DNA of 54,857 nt from Comamonadaceae bacterium (GCA_027486495.1 JAIXOZ010000150.1:1-54857), one strand, 5' to 3'; positions 44,502-53,453 are shown, counted from the first letter of the stretch. Translations and numbers: made by a program. The notes: a model not told the origin generated them from the letters alone.

Positions 44502-44519
44502 CGTGTTCTCCTGGGGCGC

Positions 44520-47480
44520 TTAGGCTTTTTCGATGTTGCAGATGGTGGTCTTGGACTCTTGCATCATGGTGACGCTGTCATAACCGTAGGTGGTGGCGGT
44601 GTTGACCGCCTCGCCGCGCACGATGGGCGCAGCACCTTTGGGGTAGTGCGCCAGCATGTCGGCACCTTGCCAACGACCAGAGAAGTGGAAAGGCATCCAC
44701 ACCGTTTCCGTGTCCACGCGCTCGGTGACCAGGGCCTGAACGTCGAGTCGAGCGCCGGTAGCACCGGTCAACCATACGCGGTCGCCGTTGCGAATGCCCC
44801 GGTCTGCGGCCGTCTTGGGGTGGATCTCGACATAGGCCTCTTGCTGCAACTCGGCCAGCCAGGGGTTGGCGCGGGTTTCCTCGCCACCGCCCTCGTACTC
44901 AACCAAACGACCCGAGGTCAAGATGAGTGGGTACTTTTCGTGGGCTTTGTCAGCGATGTTCTTGTCCTGTACGGTTTTGTACAGGGTGGGCAGACGCCAG
45001 AAGGCCTTGCGGTCGTCGTGCGTGGGGTACTTGGCCATCATGTCTGGACGCGTGCCATACAAAGGCTCGCGGTGCTGCGGAATCGGATCGGGGAAGTTCC
45101 AGACCACGGCACGCGCCTTGGCATTGCCAAAGGGGTGGCAGCCATGGCCTTTCATGAACACGCGGATCATGCCGCCCGACGAATCGGTCTTCCAGTTTTT
45201 GCCTTCGGCCTTGGCTTTTTCGGCCTCGGTCAGCTCGTCCCACCAACCCAATTTCTTGAGCAGGATGTGATCAAGTTCGGGGTAGCCGGTGGTGATGTCC
45301 GCGCCCATGGAGTGCGAACCGTCTTCGGCCAACAGGCTCTTGCCTTCACGTTCCACGCCAAAGTTGGCGCGGAAGTTACCGCCGCCGTCCATGACGTGCT
45401 TGGAGGTGTCGTACAGGTTGGGCGAACCGGGGTGCTTGAGTTCGGGCGTGCCGTAGCAAGGCCATGGCAGACCGAAGTAGTCGCCGGTGAAGTCGTAGCC
45501 GGTTTCCTTGTCTTTGCCGCCTTTGGCTTTCAAGGTCTTCACGTCGAACACATTCATGTTCTTCATGTGGGCCTTCAGGCGCTCTGGGCTTTGGCCGGTG
45601 TAGCCAATGGTCCAGACGCACTTGTTGATCTCGCGCAGGATGTCCTCGGGCACAGGCTCGTCCATGCCGCCGACTTGCTGCATCTTGTAGTTCTTGGACA
45701 GCTCTTTGGCAAAGCCCAATTTCTCTGCCAGCTGGTGCATGATCATGTGGTCCGAGCGGCTTTCCCACAAAGGCTCGATCACCTTCTCGCGCCACTGGAT
45801 GGAGCGGTTGGAGGCGGTGCAAGAACCACTGGTTTCGAACTGGGTCGCAGCGGGCAACAGGTACACCGCGCGGTTGGGGTTCAGGTCTTCGGCTTTGCCG
45901 GGCATGGCGGCCATGGCCGCTGTGGCCGATGGATACGGATCGACCACCACCAACAAGTCCAGCTTGTCCATGGCGCGCTTCATGTCCAAACCACGGGTCT
46001 GCGAGTTGGGCGCATGGCCCCAATAGAACACACCACGCAGGTTGCTGTCTTGGTCAATCAGCTCGTTGTTCTCGAGCACGCCATCGATCCAGCGGGACAC
46101 GGTGATGCCGTTTTTGCCCATCATGGCAGGCGATGCAAACTGCTTTTTGATCCACTCGAAATCCACACCCCAAGTGCTGGCAAAGTGCTTCCACGAGCCT
46201 TCGGCCAGGCCGTAGTAGCCAGGCAGCGAATCGGGGTTGGGGCCGACGTCGGTCGCGCCTTGCACGTTGTCGTGGCCACGGAAAATGTTGGTGCCGCCGC
46301 CGGTCTTGCCGACGTTGCCCAAGGCCAATTGCAAGATGCAAGAAGCACGCACGATGGCGTTGCCAATCGTGTGCTGGGTCTGGCCCATGCACCAGACAAT
46401 GGTGCCGGGGTTGTTCTCGTGCAGCATCTTGGCGATCTTGAAGACTTGCTCTTCTTTGACGCCGCAGGCCTCTTCCACTTTGTCGGGTGTCCACTTGGCC
46501 AGCACTTCGGTCTTGATCGCGTCCATGCCGTAGACGCGGTCGTTGATGTATTTTTTGTCTTCCCAGCCGTTCTTGAAGATGTGATAAAGCACACCAAACA
46601 GGAAAGGAATGTCGGTGCCCGAGCGGATGCGCACGTACTCGTCGGCTTTGGCGGCGGTGCGGGTGAAGCGTGGGTCGACCACGATCATCTTGCAGCCGTT
46701 TTCCTTGGCGTGCAGCATGTGCAACATCGACACAGGGTGGGCCTCGGCAGCGTTGGAGCCAATGTACAAAGCGACCTTGCTGTTTTGCATGTCGTTGTAC
46801 GAGTTGGTCATGGCGCCATAACCCCAAGTATTGGCCACACCGGCCACGGTGGTGGAGTGGCAAATACGGGCTTGGTGGTCGCAGTTGTTGGTGCCCCAGA
46901 AGCTCACGAACTTGCGCAACAAATAAGCTTGTTCGTTGTTGTGTTTGGAGGAGCCCACGTAATAAATGCTGTCAGGGCCGCTGGCCTTTTTCAGCTCCAG
47001 CATTTTGGCGCTGATTTCATTCAGGGCCACGTCCCAGCTGATGCGCTCGTATTTGCCGTTGACCAGCTTCATGGGGTAGCGCAGGCGGTACTCGCCGTGG
47101 CCGTGTTCACGGATGGCCGCGCCCTTGGCGCAATGCGCTCCCAGGTTGATGGGCGAATCGAACACGGGTTCCTGGCGCACCCAGACACCGTTTTCCACCA
47201 CCGCATCGATGGCGCAACCCACCGAGCAGTGGGTGCAGATGGTGCGTTTGACTTCAACCTTGCCCGCGCCCGTGATGGACTTGGCGGTGGCGGCCTGCGC
47301 TTTTTGAACCAGGCTCAACTGAGATGCGGCCAAGCCCACCCCCACGCCCAAGCCAGAGCGGCGCAGAAAGCTGCGGCGGTCCAAGGTGGGCAAGGCCTGC
47401 GACAAACCACGGCGCAAGCTGTGGATGAAGGGAGACGACGTGGCATCAGACGTGCCGGAGGATTTTTTGGTCAGCAACAT
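44520..47480 (-). CDS. fdhA: Formate dehydrogenase alpha subunit (molybdopterin, Tat-exported)
   Basis: 986 residues. A Tat signal (LDRRSFLRRSGLGVGVGL, about 33-50) follows a hydrophilic leader. The [4Fe-4S] ligands are Cys82, Cys85, Cys89 and Cys117 (CTHCSVGC...C). The Mo/W ligand is Cys207 in DHQARICHSTTVAG, with the adjacent His208; E. coli FdnG has selenocysteine here. The C-terminal molybdopterin domain is present (LTSGRLVEYEGGGEETRANP). It oxidises formate to CO2 in the periplasm. Preceded by the small Tat protein with a 43-nt gap. Confidence 0.96.
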   Translation of the reverse strand: MLLTKKSSGTSDATSSPFIHSLRRGLSQALPTLDRRSFLRRSGLGVGVGLAASQLSLVQKAQAATAKSITGAGKVEVKRTICTHCSVGCAIDAVVENGVWVRQEPVFDSPINLGAHCAKGAAIREHGHGEYRLRYPMKLVNGKYERISWDVALNEISAKMLELKKASGPDSIYYVGSSKHNNEQAYLLRKFVSFWGTNNCDHQARICHSTTVAGVANTWGYGAMTNSYNDMQNSKVALYIGSNAAEAHPVSMLHMLHAKENGCKMIVVDPRFTRTAAKADEYVRIRSGTDIPFLFGVLYHIFKNGWEDKKYINDRVYGMDAIKTEVLAKWTPDKVEEACGVKEEQVFKIAKMLHENNPGTIVWCMGQTQHTIGNAIVRASCILQLALGNVGKTGGGTNIFRGHDNVQGATDVGPNPDSLPGYYGLAEGSWKHFASTWGVDFEWIKKQFASPAMMGKNGITVSRWIDGVLENNELIDQDSNLRGVFYWGHAPNSQTRGLDMKRAMDKLDLLVVVDPYPSATAAMAAMPGKAEDLNPNRAVYLLPAATQFETSGSCTASNRSIQWREKVIEPLWESRSDHMIMHQLAEKLGFAKELSKNYKMQQVGGMDEPVPEDILREINKCVWTIGYTGQSPERLKAHMKNMNVFDVKTLKAKGGKDKETGYDFTGDYFGLPWPCYGTPELKHPGSPNLYDTSKHVMDGGGNFRANFGVEREGKSLLAEDGSHSMGADITTGYPELDHILLKKLGWWDELTEAEKAKAEGKNWKTDSSGGMIRVFMKGHGCHPFGNAKARAVVWNFPDPIPQHREPLYGTRPDMMAKYPTHDDRKAFWRLPTLYKTVQDKNIADKAHEKYPLILTSGRLVEYEGGGEETRANPWLAELQQEAYVEIHPKTAADRGIRNGDRVWLTGATGARLDVQALVTERVDTETVWMPFHFSGRWQGADMLAHYPKGAAPIVRGEAVNTATTYGYDSVTMMQESKTTICNIEKA

Positions 47481-47523
47481 GGAAGGCTCCAGTTGGGGAT
47501 AAACAGGAAAGAGAGAGGACCGG

Positions 47524-47730
47524 TCAGACGCGGGTGGTCTTGTAATACTGCTGGACGTGCTCGCTCAGGGTGTAACCACCGCCGCGGGTGGGCTTGGGCA
47601 AGGCCGTGGCCACTGGCGCGACCTGCTTGACAACACCCGGCAAAACGGCTGTCGCTGCAGCCACAGCTCCAACGGTGGCCGCACTCGAAAACAAGGTGCG
47701 ACGTGAAAGGGATGAAGTTTTGGATGACAT
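47524..47730 (-). CDS. Formate dehydrogenase-associated small Tat-substrate protein
   Basis: 68 residues from ATG 47730. A Tat-type signal (SLSRRTLFSSAATVGAVAAATA) precedes a short mature peptide ending LSEHVQQYYKTTRV. It matches the small 'formate dehydrogenase region Tat target' family, always encoded just upstream of FDH alpha. Its role is unknown; assembly or membrane recruitment of the alpha subunit has been guessed. It is the first gene of the fdh structural operon. Confidence 0.9.
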   Translation of the reverse strand: MSSKTSSLSRRTLFSSAATVGAVAAATAVLPGVVKQVAPVATALPKPTRGGGYTLSEHVQQYYKTTRV

Positions 47731-47850
47731 CGAGCACTCCGGAAAATGAAAAGGCACGACAAGCTCAAAAAGCCTTGTCATGCAAATGTTTACATAGGGT
47801 GTGATGGTACTGCCACTTGTGCAAATCATCAGGGTGAAAACCCTTGGATG

Positions 47851-47864
47851 TTGATGCAAGTCAA
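47851..47864. promoter_or_regulatory. FNR/Anr-type site upstream of the fdh operon
   Basis: TTGAT-GCAA-GTCAA matches the FNR consensus TTGAT-N4-ATCAA at nine of ten positions and is spaced like a dimer site. It lies about 120 nt before the first fdh start codon, so it could serve as an activator site in an oxygen-controlled promoter. One mismatch and no verified -10 keep confidence moderate. The rest of the 208-bp gap (47731-47938) shows only a small AGGGT-GAAA-ACCCT hairpin. Confidence 0.45.
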
Positions 47865-47938
47865 GTTGGCGAAACGAATCTCAATGACCGAGCCGATGTG
47901 TACTGGCCCACACAGGCCCCTCAGGTCATGCACTGCGA

Positions 47939-48112
47939 TCACTCGGTTTTGTCGTCTTTGCCCGAAGAGAAATAATCAAACACAGCCAAACCCAGGCCCC
48001 CCAACAAAATCAGGGTGATGTCCAGCTGGGGCAGCTTGAAAATATAGGGCAACAAGAAAGCCGCCATCAGGGCAAGGCCCACGAGGCCAGTGAAGCGTTC
48101 AAGCGATTTCAT
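47939..48112 (-). CDS. 57-residue predicted membrane protein coupled to the amidase
   Basis: A complete small gene: ATG at 48112, stop at 47939. The ATG overlaps the amidase stop by 4 nt (ATGA), so translation is coupled. The protein begins MKSLERFTGLVGLALMAAFL and has two hydrophobic segments (about 7-24 and 33-46: ITLILLGGLGLAVF) ending in a charged DYFSSGKDDKTE tail. It resembles no family I know. The position suggests a small membrane partner of the TRAP/amidase module (inference). Confidence 0.72.
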   Translation of the reverse strand: MKSLERFTGLVGLALMAAFLLPYIFKLPQLDITLILLGGLGLAVFDYFSSGKDDKTE

Positions 48113-49461
48113 GCCAGATTCCTTTTGACAAATTCAGTCACCAGCCAACGCGCAGAGCGCAGCAAGCGGGCATCGTTTTGGTGAGCACCAACGGCCTGCA
48201 CACCCAATGGCAAGCCATTGGACAGGTTCATCAGCGGCAAGTTGAGGCTGGGCAGACCGGCAAAACTCCAGGTGGTTTGCATGATCGGGTTGCCCGTAGA
48301 TGCCAGCCCCAAAGGGGCCGTGCCCAGCGCGGCTGGGCACAAGATGGCGTCATAAGTGGCGAAGTACTCGTCAAAAGCAGTCATGACGTGAAACTGTCGG
48401 TCTTTGGCCACCAGGTAATCGGTGACCGGGATGGTCATGGCTTTTTCGATACGCGCTTGCAGGGGCTCGCTCAACCGTTCGCGGCTGTGCAGCCATTCTT
48501 TTTGCAGGCAAAACGCCAGCTCGGACTCGTTGATGGTCGCCAGCCATGGCGCCACATTGCGCACGATGTCGGGCAAGGACGCATGGGTGACGCAGTCACC
48601 CAGATGGTCGACAAAAGCCTCATAGGCTTCGCGAGCTTCCGGGTCGACTTGGTCCCACCAAGGGGTTTTGACGAAGCAAAACTTGGGGGGCAGCGGTGGC
48701 TCAGAAACCGCGACATCGTACAAACGGCGTGGGGCCTGGCGTGCGGTGGCGGCGTCATGACCGTCGTCACCCGTCAAGATTTCGGCCACCCAAGCGATGT
48801 CTTCCAGGTTGCGCGCAAAAACGCCCACTTCGTCGAGTGAAGGGGACTGGTCAAGCACACCGGTGCGCGGCAGCAACCCGCGTGAGGGCTTGTACGCATA
48901 GACCCCGCAATACGAGGCCGGGCGGATCACCGAGCCGTTGGTTTGGGTGCCCAGTGCCACCGGCACCATGCCAGCGGCCACGGCAGCGGCAGAGCCGCTG
49001 GAGGAGCCGCCCGGCGTATGCGCCGTGTTGTGCGGGTTGCAAGTCGGGCCCGCCTGGGTGGTCGCAAATTCCGTGGTGACAGTTTTGCCGAAAATCACGG
49101 CACCGGCAGCACGCAAGCGCGACACCACGCTGGCATCACCCACCGAGTAACGGCCTTGGTGGATGGCGCTGCCGTATTCGGTAGGGAAGTCCATGGTGTC
49201 GATGATGTCCTTGACCGCCACCGGCACGCCGTACAAAGGGCCAGGCAAATGGCCCGCCGTGCGGTCGCGTTGCAGGTTATCGGACTGCAGCGCCACCACC
49301 CGGTCATCGCGGTGCGCGAAGGCGTGGATCTTGTCATCCGCCGCATCCACAAACTGACCCAGTTTGACGGTGAACTCCTCCACCGTCTCTTGGCCGCTGA
49401 GCAGGTGCTCACGGATTTGCAGGGCCGTGAGTTCCGAAACGCTGAGGGGATTGGCACTCAT
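48109..49461 (-). CDS. Amidase (amidase signature family)
   Basis: 450 residues from ATG 49461, whose A is shared with the dctM stop (TGATG). The Ser-cisSer-Lys triad is visible: Lys in VAVKDIID, cis-Ser in GGSSSGSAAAVAAG and nucleophile Ser in NGSVIRPASYCGV. Family members hydrolyse amides; this one has no GatA-specific context, so the substrate is open. It is in a transcript with a TRAP transporter, which probably imports the amide or a related acid. Confidence 0.9.
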   Translation of the reverse strand: MSANPLSVSELTALQIREHLLSGQETVEEFTVKLGQFVDAADDKIHAFAHRDDRVVALQSDNLQRDRTAGHLPGPLYGVPVAVKDIIDTMDFPTEYGSAIHQGRYSVGDASVVSRLRAAGAVIFGKTVTTEFATTQAGPTCNPHNTAHTPGGSSSGSAAAVAAGMVPVALGTQTNGSVIRPASYCGVYAYKPSRGLLPRTGVLDQSPSLDEVGVFARNLEDIAWVAEILTGDDGHDAATARQAPRRLYDVAVSEPPLPPKFCFVKTPWWDQVDPEAREAYEAFVDHLGDCVTHASLPDIVRNVAPWLATINESELAFCLQKEWLHSRERLSEPLQARIEKAMTIPVTDYLVAKDRQFHVMTAFDEYFATYDAILCPAALGTAPLGLASTGNPIMQTTWSFAGLPSLNLPLMNLSNGLPLGVQAVGAHQNDARLLRSARWLVTEFVKRNLA

Positions 49462-50870
49462 CACTGCGGCTTGAAGAAATCAGGGTTGACCACCGACTCG
49501 TCGTTGGGATCACGCTCCATCTCAACCGACTGGTCGAAGAACACCTCTGGCAAATAGGTCACCATGGCTGGGAAGACATAGGTCATCGCCAATGTGAACA
49601 AAATGATGTAAACAAAAGGCATGCACCCGCTGAAGATGGTGTTCAGTTGCAGGCTTTTGGGTGCAACCCCTTTCAGATAATAGGCCGACATCGCCATCGG
49701 CGGGGTCAAGAAAGCGGTCTGCAAGTTCACAGCGATCAAGATGCCGAACAAGATCGGGTCAATGCCATACAAGGGCAGCAAAGGCAAGAAGATGGGCACG
49801 AAGATGATGATGATCTCGCTCCACTCCAAAGGCCAACCCAAGATGAAAATCAAGAACTGGGACAACAGCAAGAACTGCAAAGGCGACAGGTTCAAGGCCA
49901 GCATGAAGTCCTTGACCAAATTCTCACCGCCCAAGTAACCAAACACCGATGCGAAAGTGGCCGAACCGACAAAAAGGAAACACACCATGGCCGAGGTGCG
50001 GGCCGTGAGGTAAACCGACTCGCGCAACCGTTGCCAAGTGAAGGCGCGGTAGACGATGGCCAAGATGATGCCGCCCAGAACGCCCATGGCGGCCGCTTCG
50101 CTGGGTGTCGCCAAACCAAACAAAATCGAGCCCAACACCGACATGATCAAGACGGCCAATGGCACAAAGGCCTTCAACACCATGACAATGCTATCCCAGA
50201 CGGAGTAATCGTAGACATCTTTGGGCTTGGGACACAAAGAGGGATTGAGCGTGGCGCGAACAATGATGTAAATCAGGTACAGAAACGCCAATGTGAAACC
50301 GGGGATGATGGCCGCTGCATACATCTTGACCACCGAAACGCTGGCTGTGGCCGCATACACGATGAGCAAGATGGAGGGTGGGATCAAGATGCCCAAAGTG
50401 CCGCCAGCCGTGATGACACCACTGGCCAGTTTTTCGTCATAACCGGCTTTGAGCATCGCCGGCAAGGCGATCAGGCCCATCAGGGCCACCACCGCACCCA
50501 CAATGCCGGTGGCTGTCGCAAACAGCGTGCAAGTGACCAGTGCAGCCACGGCCATCGAGCCAGGAACGCCTCGCAAGCCCACCTGCAAACTCAAAAACAA
50601 CTTGTCCAGGATGTTGGCCCGCTCAATGATGTAACCCATGAACAAAAACAAGGGTATCGATATGAGCACATCGTTGTTCATCACACTGAAGGTGTTTTGT
50701 GTGAACAGGTACAAGATGCGGTTGTCCCAAATCAACTGGTCGGGCGTGAAATAGGCGTAAAAGCCAAAGCCCATGCCCATGGCCATCATCGTGAAGGCGA
50801 TCGGGAAACCGAAAAAGATAAAGACAATGAAGAGCCCCAACATTAAAAGGGCGACAAACGGATCACTCAT
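49461..50870 (-). CDS. dctM: TRAP transporter large permease (DctM)
   Basis: 469 residues with about 12 membrane segments and the DctM signature regions SIPLFLFMGYIIERANILDK and ATAGIVGAVVALMG-like glycine-rich helices (ATGIVGAVVALMGLIALP), plus GGTLGILIPPSILLIVYA. It is a secondary transporter driven by an ion gradient together with DctQ. A C-terminal tail (ERDPNDESVVNPDFFKPQ) is hydrophilic. It overlaps dctQ by 4 nt and the amidase by 1 nt. Confidence 0.95.
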   Translation of the reverse strand: MSDPFVALLMLGLFIVFIFFGFPIAFTMMAMGMGFGFYAYFTPDQLIWDNRILYLFTQNTFSVMNNDVLISIPLFLFMGYIIERANILDKLFLSLQVGLRGVPGSMAVAALVTCTLFATATGIVGAVVALMGLIALPAMLKAGYDEKLASGVITAGGTLGILIPPSILLIVYAATASVSVVKMYAAAIIPGFTLAFLYLIYIIVRATLNPSLCPKPKDVYDYSVWDSIVMVLKAFVPLAVLIMSVLGSILFGLATPSEAAAMGVLGGIILAIVYRAFTWQRLRESVYLTARTSAMVCFLFVGSATFASVFGYLGGENLVKDFMLALNLSPLQFLLLSQFLIFILGWPLEWSEIIIIFVPIFLPLLPLYGIDPILFGILIAVNLQTAFLTPPMAMSAYYLKGVAPKSLQLNTIFSGCMPFVYIILFTLAMTYVFPAMVTYLPEVFFDQSVEMERDPNDESVVNPDFFKPQ

Positions 50871-51442
50871 GATGAGGCTTTCTCAGCGTGTTGTTTGATC
50901 AACACTTGTTCAAGTTCTTCGACATCGCTGCCGCGCGACAACCACTCGCCCGTGCGGATGCACACCAGGCAACGCATGACCTCTGCGGCACCCGCAATCA
51001 ACAAGGTCACACCGGCTACAAAAATGATCGACTTCAGGGGCCAAACAGGCACACCTGCTGGGCTGTTCACGCTGGACTCCAAAATGCGGGCGCTTTCGTA
51101 GGCGTATTGGCCACCGGTGAACACCATGGCAAAAATGCCGGGAAAGAAAAACAGGAAGTACAAAGCCAAATCCACTTTGGCTTGCGTGCGGTTGGACCAG
51201 TTGCGATAAAAGAAATCGCCGCGCACATGCGAGTTGCGCGAAAGGGCATAAGCACCTGACATCATGAACATGGCGCCATACAACATGTAACTCATGTCAA
51301 ACGCCCACACGGTGGGGCTGTTCAGCACATACCGCATGAACACCTCAAAACAGGTGGATGCGGTCAGGATCAATACACACCAAGAAAAGGCATGACCAAT
51401 CGACTTGTTGAGGATGTCAATCCTTCGAATCCAAACTTCCAT
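50867..51442 (-). CDS. dctQ: TRAP transporter small permease (DctQ)
   Basis: 191 residues with four membrane segments (AFSWCVLILTASTCFEVFMRYV, MLYGAMFMMSGAYAL, LALYFLFFFPGIFAMVFTGG, KSIIFVAGVTLLIAGAAEV). DctQ proteins anchor the large permease and are needed for transport. It is separated from dctP by 74 bp that contain a hairpin terminator-like structure. Confidence 0.92.
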   Translation of the reverse strand: MEVWIRRIDILNKSIGHAFSWCVLILTASTCFEVFMRYVLNSPTVWAFDMSYMLYGAMFMMSGAYALSRNSHVRGDFFYRNWSNRTQAKVDLALYFLFFFPGIFAMVFTGGQYAYESARILESSVNSPAGVPVWPLKSIIFVAGVTLLIAGAAEVMRCLVCIRTGEWLSRGSDVEELEQVLIKQHAEKASS

Positions 51443-51459
51443 GCGACTTACCTCTAGAC

Positions 51460-51500
51460 AGACAAAAACAAAGGCTGCCGGAATTGATTCCGACAGCCTT
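51460..51500 (-). terminator. Intra-operon hairpin with T-rich tail between dctP and dctQ
   Basis: Reading the minus strand, AAGGCTGTCGGAAT pairs with ATTCCGGCAGCCTT (51500-51471), all 14 positions pairing if one G-U is allowed. A TTTGTTTTTGTC tail follows. The plus strand has an unpaired C-A at the same place, so the structure favours minus-strand RNA. Partial read-through would give more binding protein than permease. Confidence 0.7.
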
Positions 51501-51516
51501 GGGGAGGACTCTACGA

Positions 51517-52680
51517 TCAGACTGGCAGTTTGGTTTTCTGCACGTGCTCGTAGGCCATACGGTAGTTGGCTTCGTTGGTGAAGTGGTAGAAGCCCACGCG
51601 GCGTGACCAGGCCTTGAACGAATCGTTCACTTCCTTGAACATATCAACTTCTGCCTCAAGCTTGGCAGTGACTTTGTCCCATGCAGCCAACTGACCTTTG
51701 TAAACGTCAGCCGATGTGCGCGACACCTGAACCTTGTGCTTGACGATCAACTCCTGCAAGTCTTTGGAGTAGTTTTGGTGAGCCAAGGCGGTCGATGCGG
51801 TCGATGCGGCTTCTGCGGCGTACTTCAGGATGGCCTTCAGGTCAGCAGGCAAAGCGTTGTACTTGTCCTTGTTGAAGATGATCTCGAAGAATTCCTGGGC
51901 TTGGTGGAAGGAACCCATGGAGTAGAACTTGGCCACGTCTTGTGCACCAAAGCGCATGTCGGCTGTGGGGTTGTTGAATTCGAAGGCATCGATCACACCA
52001 CGCTGCATGGCGGGAACGATCTCACCACCTGGCAACTGGGCCACGGCCATGCCCATTTCTTGCAGCATGTCGGCAGCCAAACCAATCGTGCGGTACTTGA
52101 AACCTTTCAAGTCGGCAGCCTTCTTGGGTGGGGCCTTTTTGAACCAACCCAATGGCTGGGACGGCATGGGGAAGGAGAAGAAGCCAACGACGTTGAGGTT
52201 CATCTTGGCGACCAGTTTGTCCCACAGTTGCTGTCCACCACCGGCCTGAATCCAGCTCAAACCGATATCGGGGGTGGCGCCGCTCACGGGGCCTGTGCCG
52301 AACAATGAGGCCGATTTGTTCTTGCCGTACCAGTAGCCGGACACGTGGTGACCGCCGTCGAGCACGCCTTTGCTCACGGCATCGATGATTTCGAAAGGCT
52401 TGACCACAGCACCTGCAGGCAGATATTCGATTTTCAGGCGACCACCGGACATTTCATTGACGCGGGTGACGTACTGCTGCGCCATCTCGCTGAAAATTTC
52501 GTTGGTGCCCCACGAACCTTGCATCTTGAAGACGATGGGGGCCTGGGCCACGGCGATCATGGGCACGCCAGCCAGCGGTACAGCCACGGCTGCAGTGGCG
52601 GCTTTGCCGAAGAAACGGCGGCGGCTGGCTTCAGGGGCATCGATTTTTGTCGATGGGAGGTCTTGCTGGACTTGGGTCAT
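51517..52680 (-). CDS. dctP: TRAP transporter substrate-binding protein (DctP/TakP-like)
   Basis: 387 residues. A Tat-type signal (EASRRRFFGKAATAAVAVPL) ends near VAQAP. The DctP fold shows KMQGSWGTNEIF at the start of the mature protein. The conserved Arg strand reads GFKYRTIGLAADMLQEMG, and the FNNP motif follows in DAFEFNNPTADMRFG. It resembles the TakP branch that binds 2-oxo acids, but the ligand is not certain. An AGGAGA ribosome site precedes the ATG. Confidence 0.94.
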   Translation of the reverse strand: MTQVQQDLPSTKIDAPEASRRRFFGKAATAAVAVPLAGVPMIAVAQAPIVFKMQGSWGTNEIFSEMAQQYVTRVNEMSGGRLKIEYLPAGAVVKPFEIIDAVSKGVLDGGHHVSGYWYGKNKSASLFGTGPVSGATPDIGLSWIQAGGGQQLWDKLVAKMNLNVVGFFSFPMPSQPLGWFKKAPPKKAADLKGFKYRTIGLAADMLQEMGMAVAQLPGGEIVPAMQRGVIDAFEFNNPTADMRFGAQDVAKFYSMGSFHQAQEFFEIIFNKDKYNALPADLKAILKYAAEAASTASTALAHQNYSKDLQELIVKHKVQVSRTSADVYKGQLAAWDKVTAKLEAEVDMFKEVNDSFKAWSRRVGFYHFTNEANYRMAYEHVQKTKLPV

Positions 52681-52764
52681 GGATGGTCTCCTGTTTAAAC
52701 GTTCAAGCGCGAAAAAATACCGATCAGTTTTTGATTATGAATCTGACTTGGGCTTTGCCCCTAA

Positions 52765-52790
52765 GTGAAAACCCGCAATTGGGTCGTCAT
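52765..52790. terminator. Weak terminator-like hairpin after the TorD-family gene
   Basis: ACCC and GGGT (52771-52784, loop GCAATT) form a short stem. Plus-strand RNA has a T-run after it (52789-52797); minus-strand RNA has only TTTTC. It could separate the torD-like gene from dctP but is weak. Confidence 0.28.
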
Positions 52791-52817
52791 TTTTTTCAGG
52801 TCGAACTGCAAAAAGAT

Positions 52818-53453
52818 TCAATTCACCAAATCGAAGCCCTGTGTCTCCACCCCCATGAAGGCCGCTGTGAAGTTGGCCAGTCGGGCATAAAACACAGCTT
52901 GAGGATGGGCCTGAATGGCCTGACACATGGGCGACACCCAGGGCTGAACATGTTGGCTGAAAAAAGACATTTGCTGCGTGAGGTTGGACACCGTCACATC
53001 GTCGCCGGCAATCAGGTAGCGCATCACCTCGAACACATAGGCGGCATGGTCTTCGGTCTCGGACATGTCTTGGCTTCGGGCCAGGCCCAGCCCCGCCAGG
53101 TCGTCGCGCAGGCGCACCAGAGGTTTTTCGTTCAAGAAACCGCTCAGGTAATGCGAGCCAAACAGGTAGACCTCTGGCTTGCCCACCCCCCCAAACAGGC
53201 GGGTGTACTCGTCGGCAATCTGCCGCTGATTCAGGCTGCGCGCGCTGGCCACCAGCTCGCGCCAAGGCTCCTCCAAAAAGGCCCCAGCATCGGGCGCTTC
53301 GGTCACGGCCACTTGCAGCTGGCCCAGCAAGGCCTCGCTGGGCGGGGCGTAAAACAGCTGCGACAGCAAGCCATAAATCTCAGCGCGGGCAGTTTCTTCG
53401 TCCAGCGCGTGGCTGCTGGCGGACAAGTTCAGATCTGGGCTCATGGCAAGCAT
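52818..53453 (-). CDS. TorD/DmsD-family molybdoenzyme chaperone
   Basis: 211 residues, all-helical. RAEIYGLLSQLFYAPPSEAL opens the TorD fold and IADEYTRLFGGVG-type and SETEDHAAYVFEVMRYLI segments are family hallmarks. TorD-like proteins guard the Tat signal of molybdenum enzymes until the cofactor is loaded. Here the client is probably the FDH alpha subunit encoded 5 kb downstream. The ATG at 53453 directly abuts the polyferredoxin stop (TAA-ATG); a second ATG at 53444 is possible. Confidence 0.92.
   Translation of the reverse strand: MLAMSPDLNLSASSHALDEETARAEIYGLLSQLFYAPPSEALLGQLQVAVTEAPDAGAFLEEPWRELVASARSLNQRQIADEYTRLFGGVGKPEVYLFGSHYLSGFLNEKPLVRLRDDLAGLGLARSQDMSETEDHAAYVFEVMRYLIAGDDVTVSNLTQQMSFFSQHVQPWVSPMCQAIQAHPQAVFYARLANFTAAFMGVETQGFDLVN

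Noticed and set aside
43917..47630. A very long open frame (about 1,237 codons) on the plus strand
   Set aside because: It lies exactly opposite the formate dehydrogenase genes, is His/Gly/Val-rich low-information sequence, and is explained by high GC in the third codon positions of the true genes.
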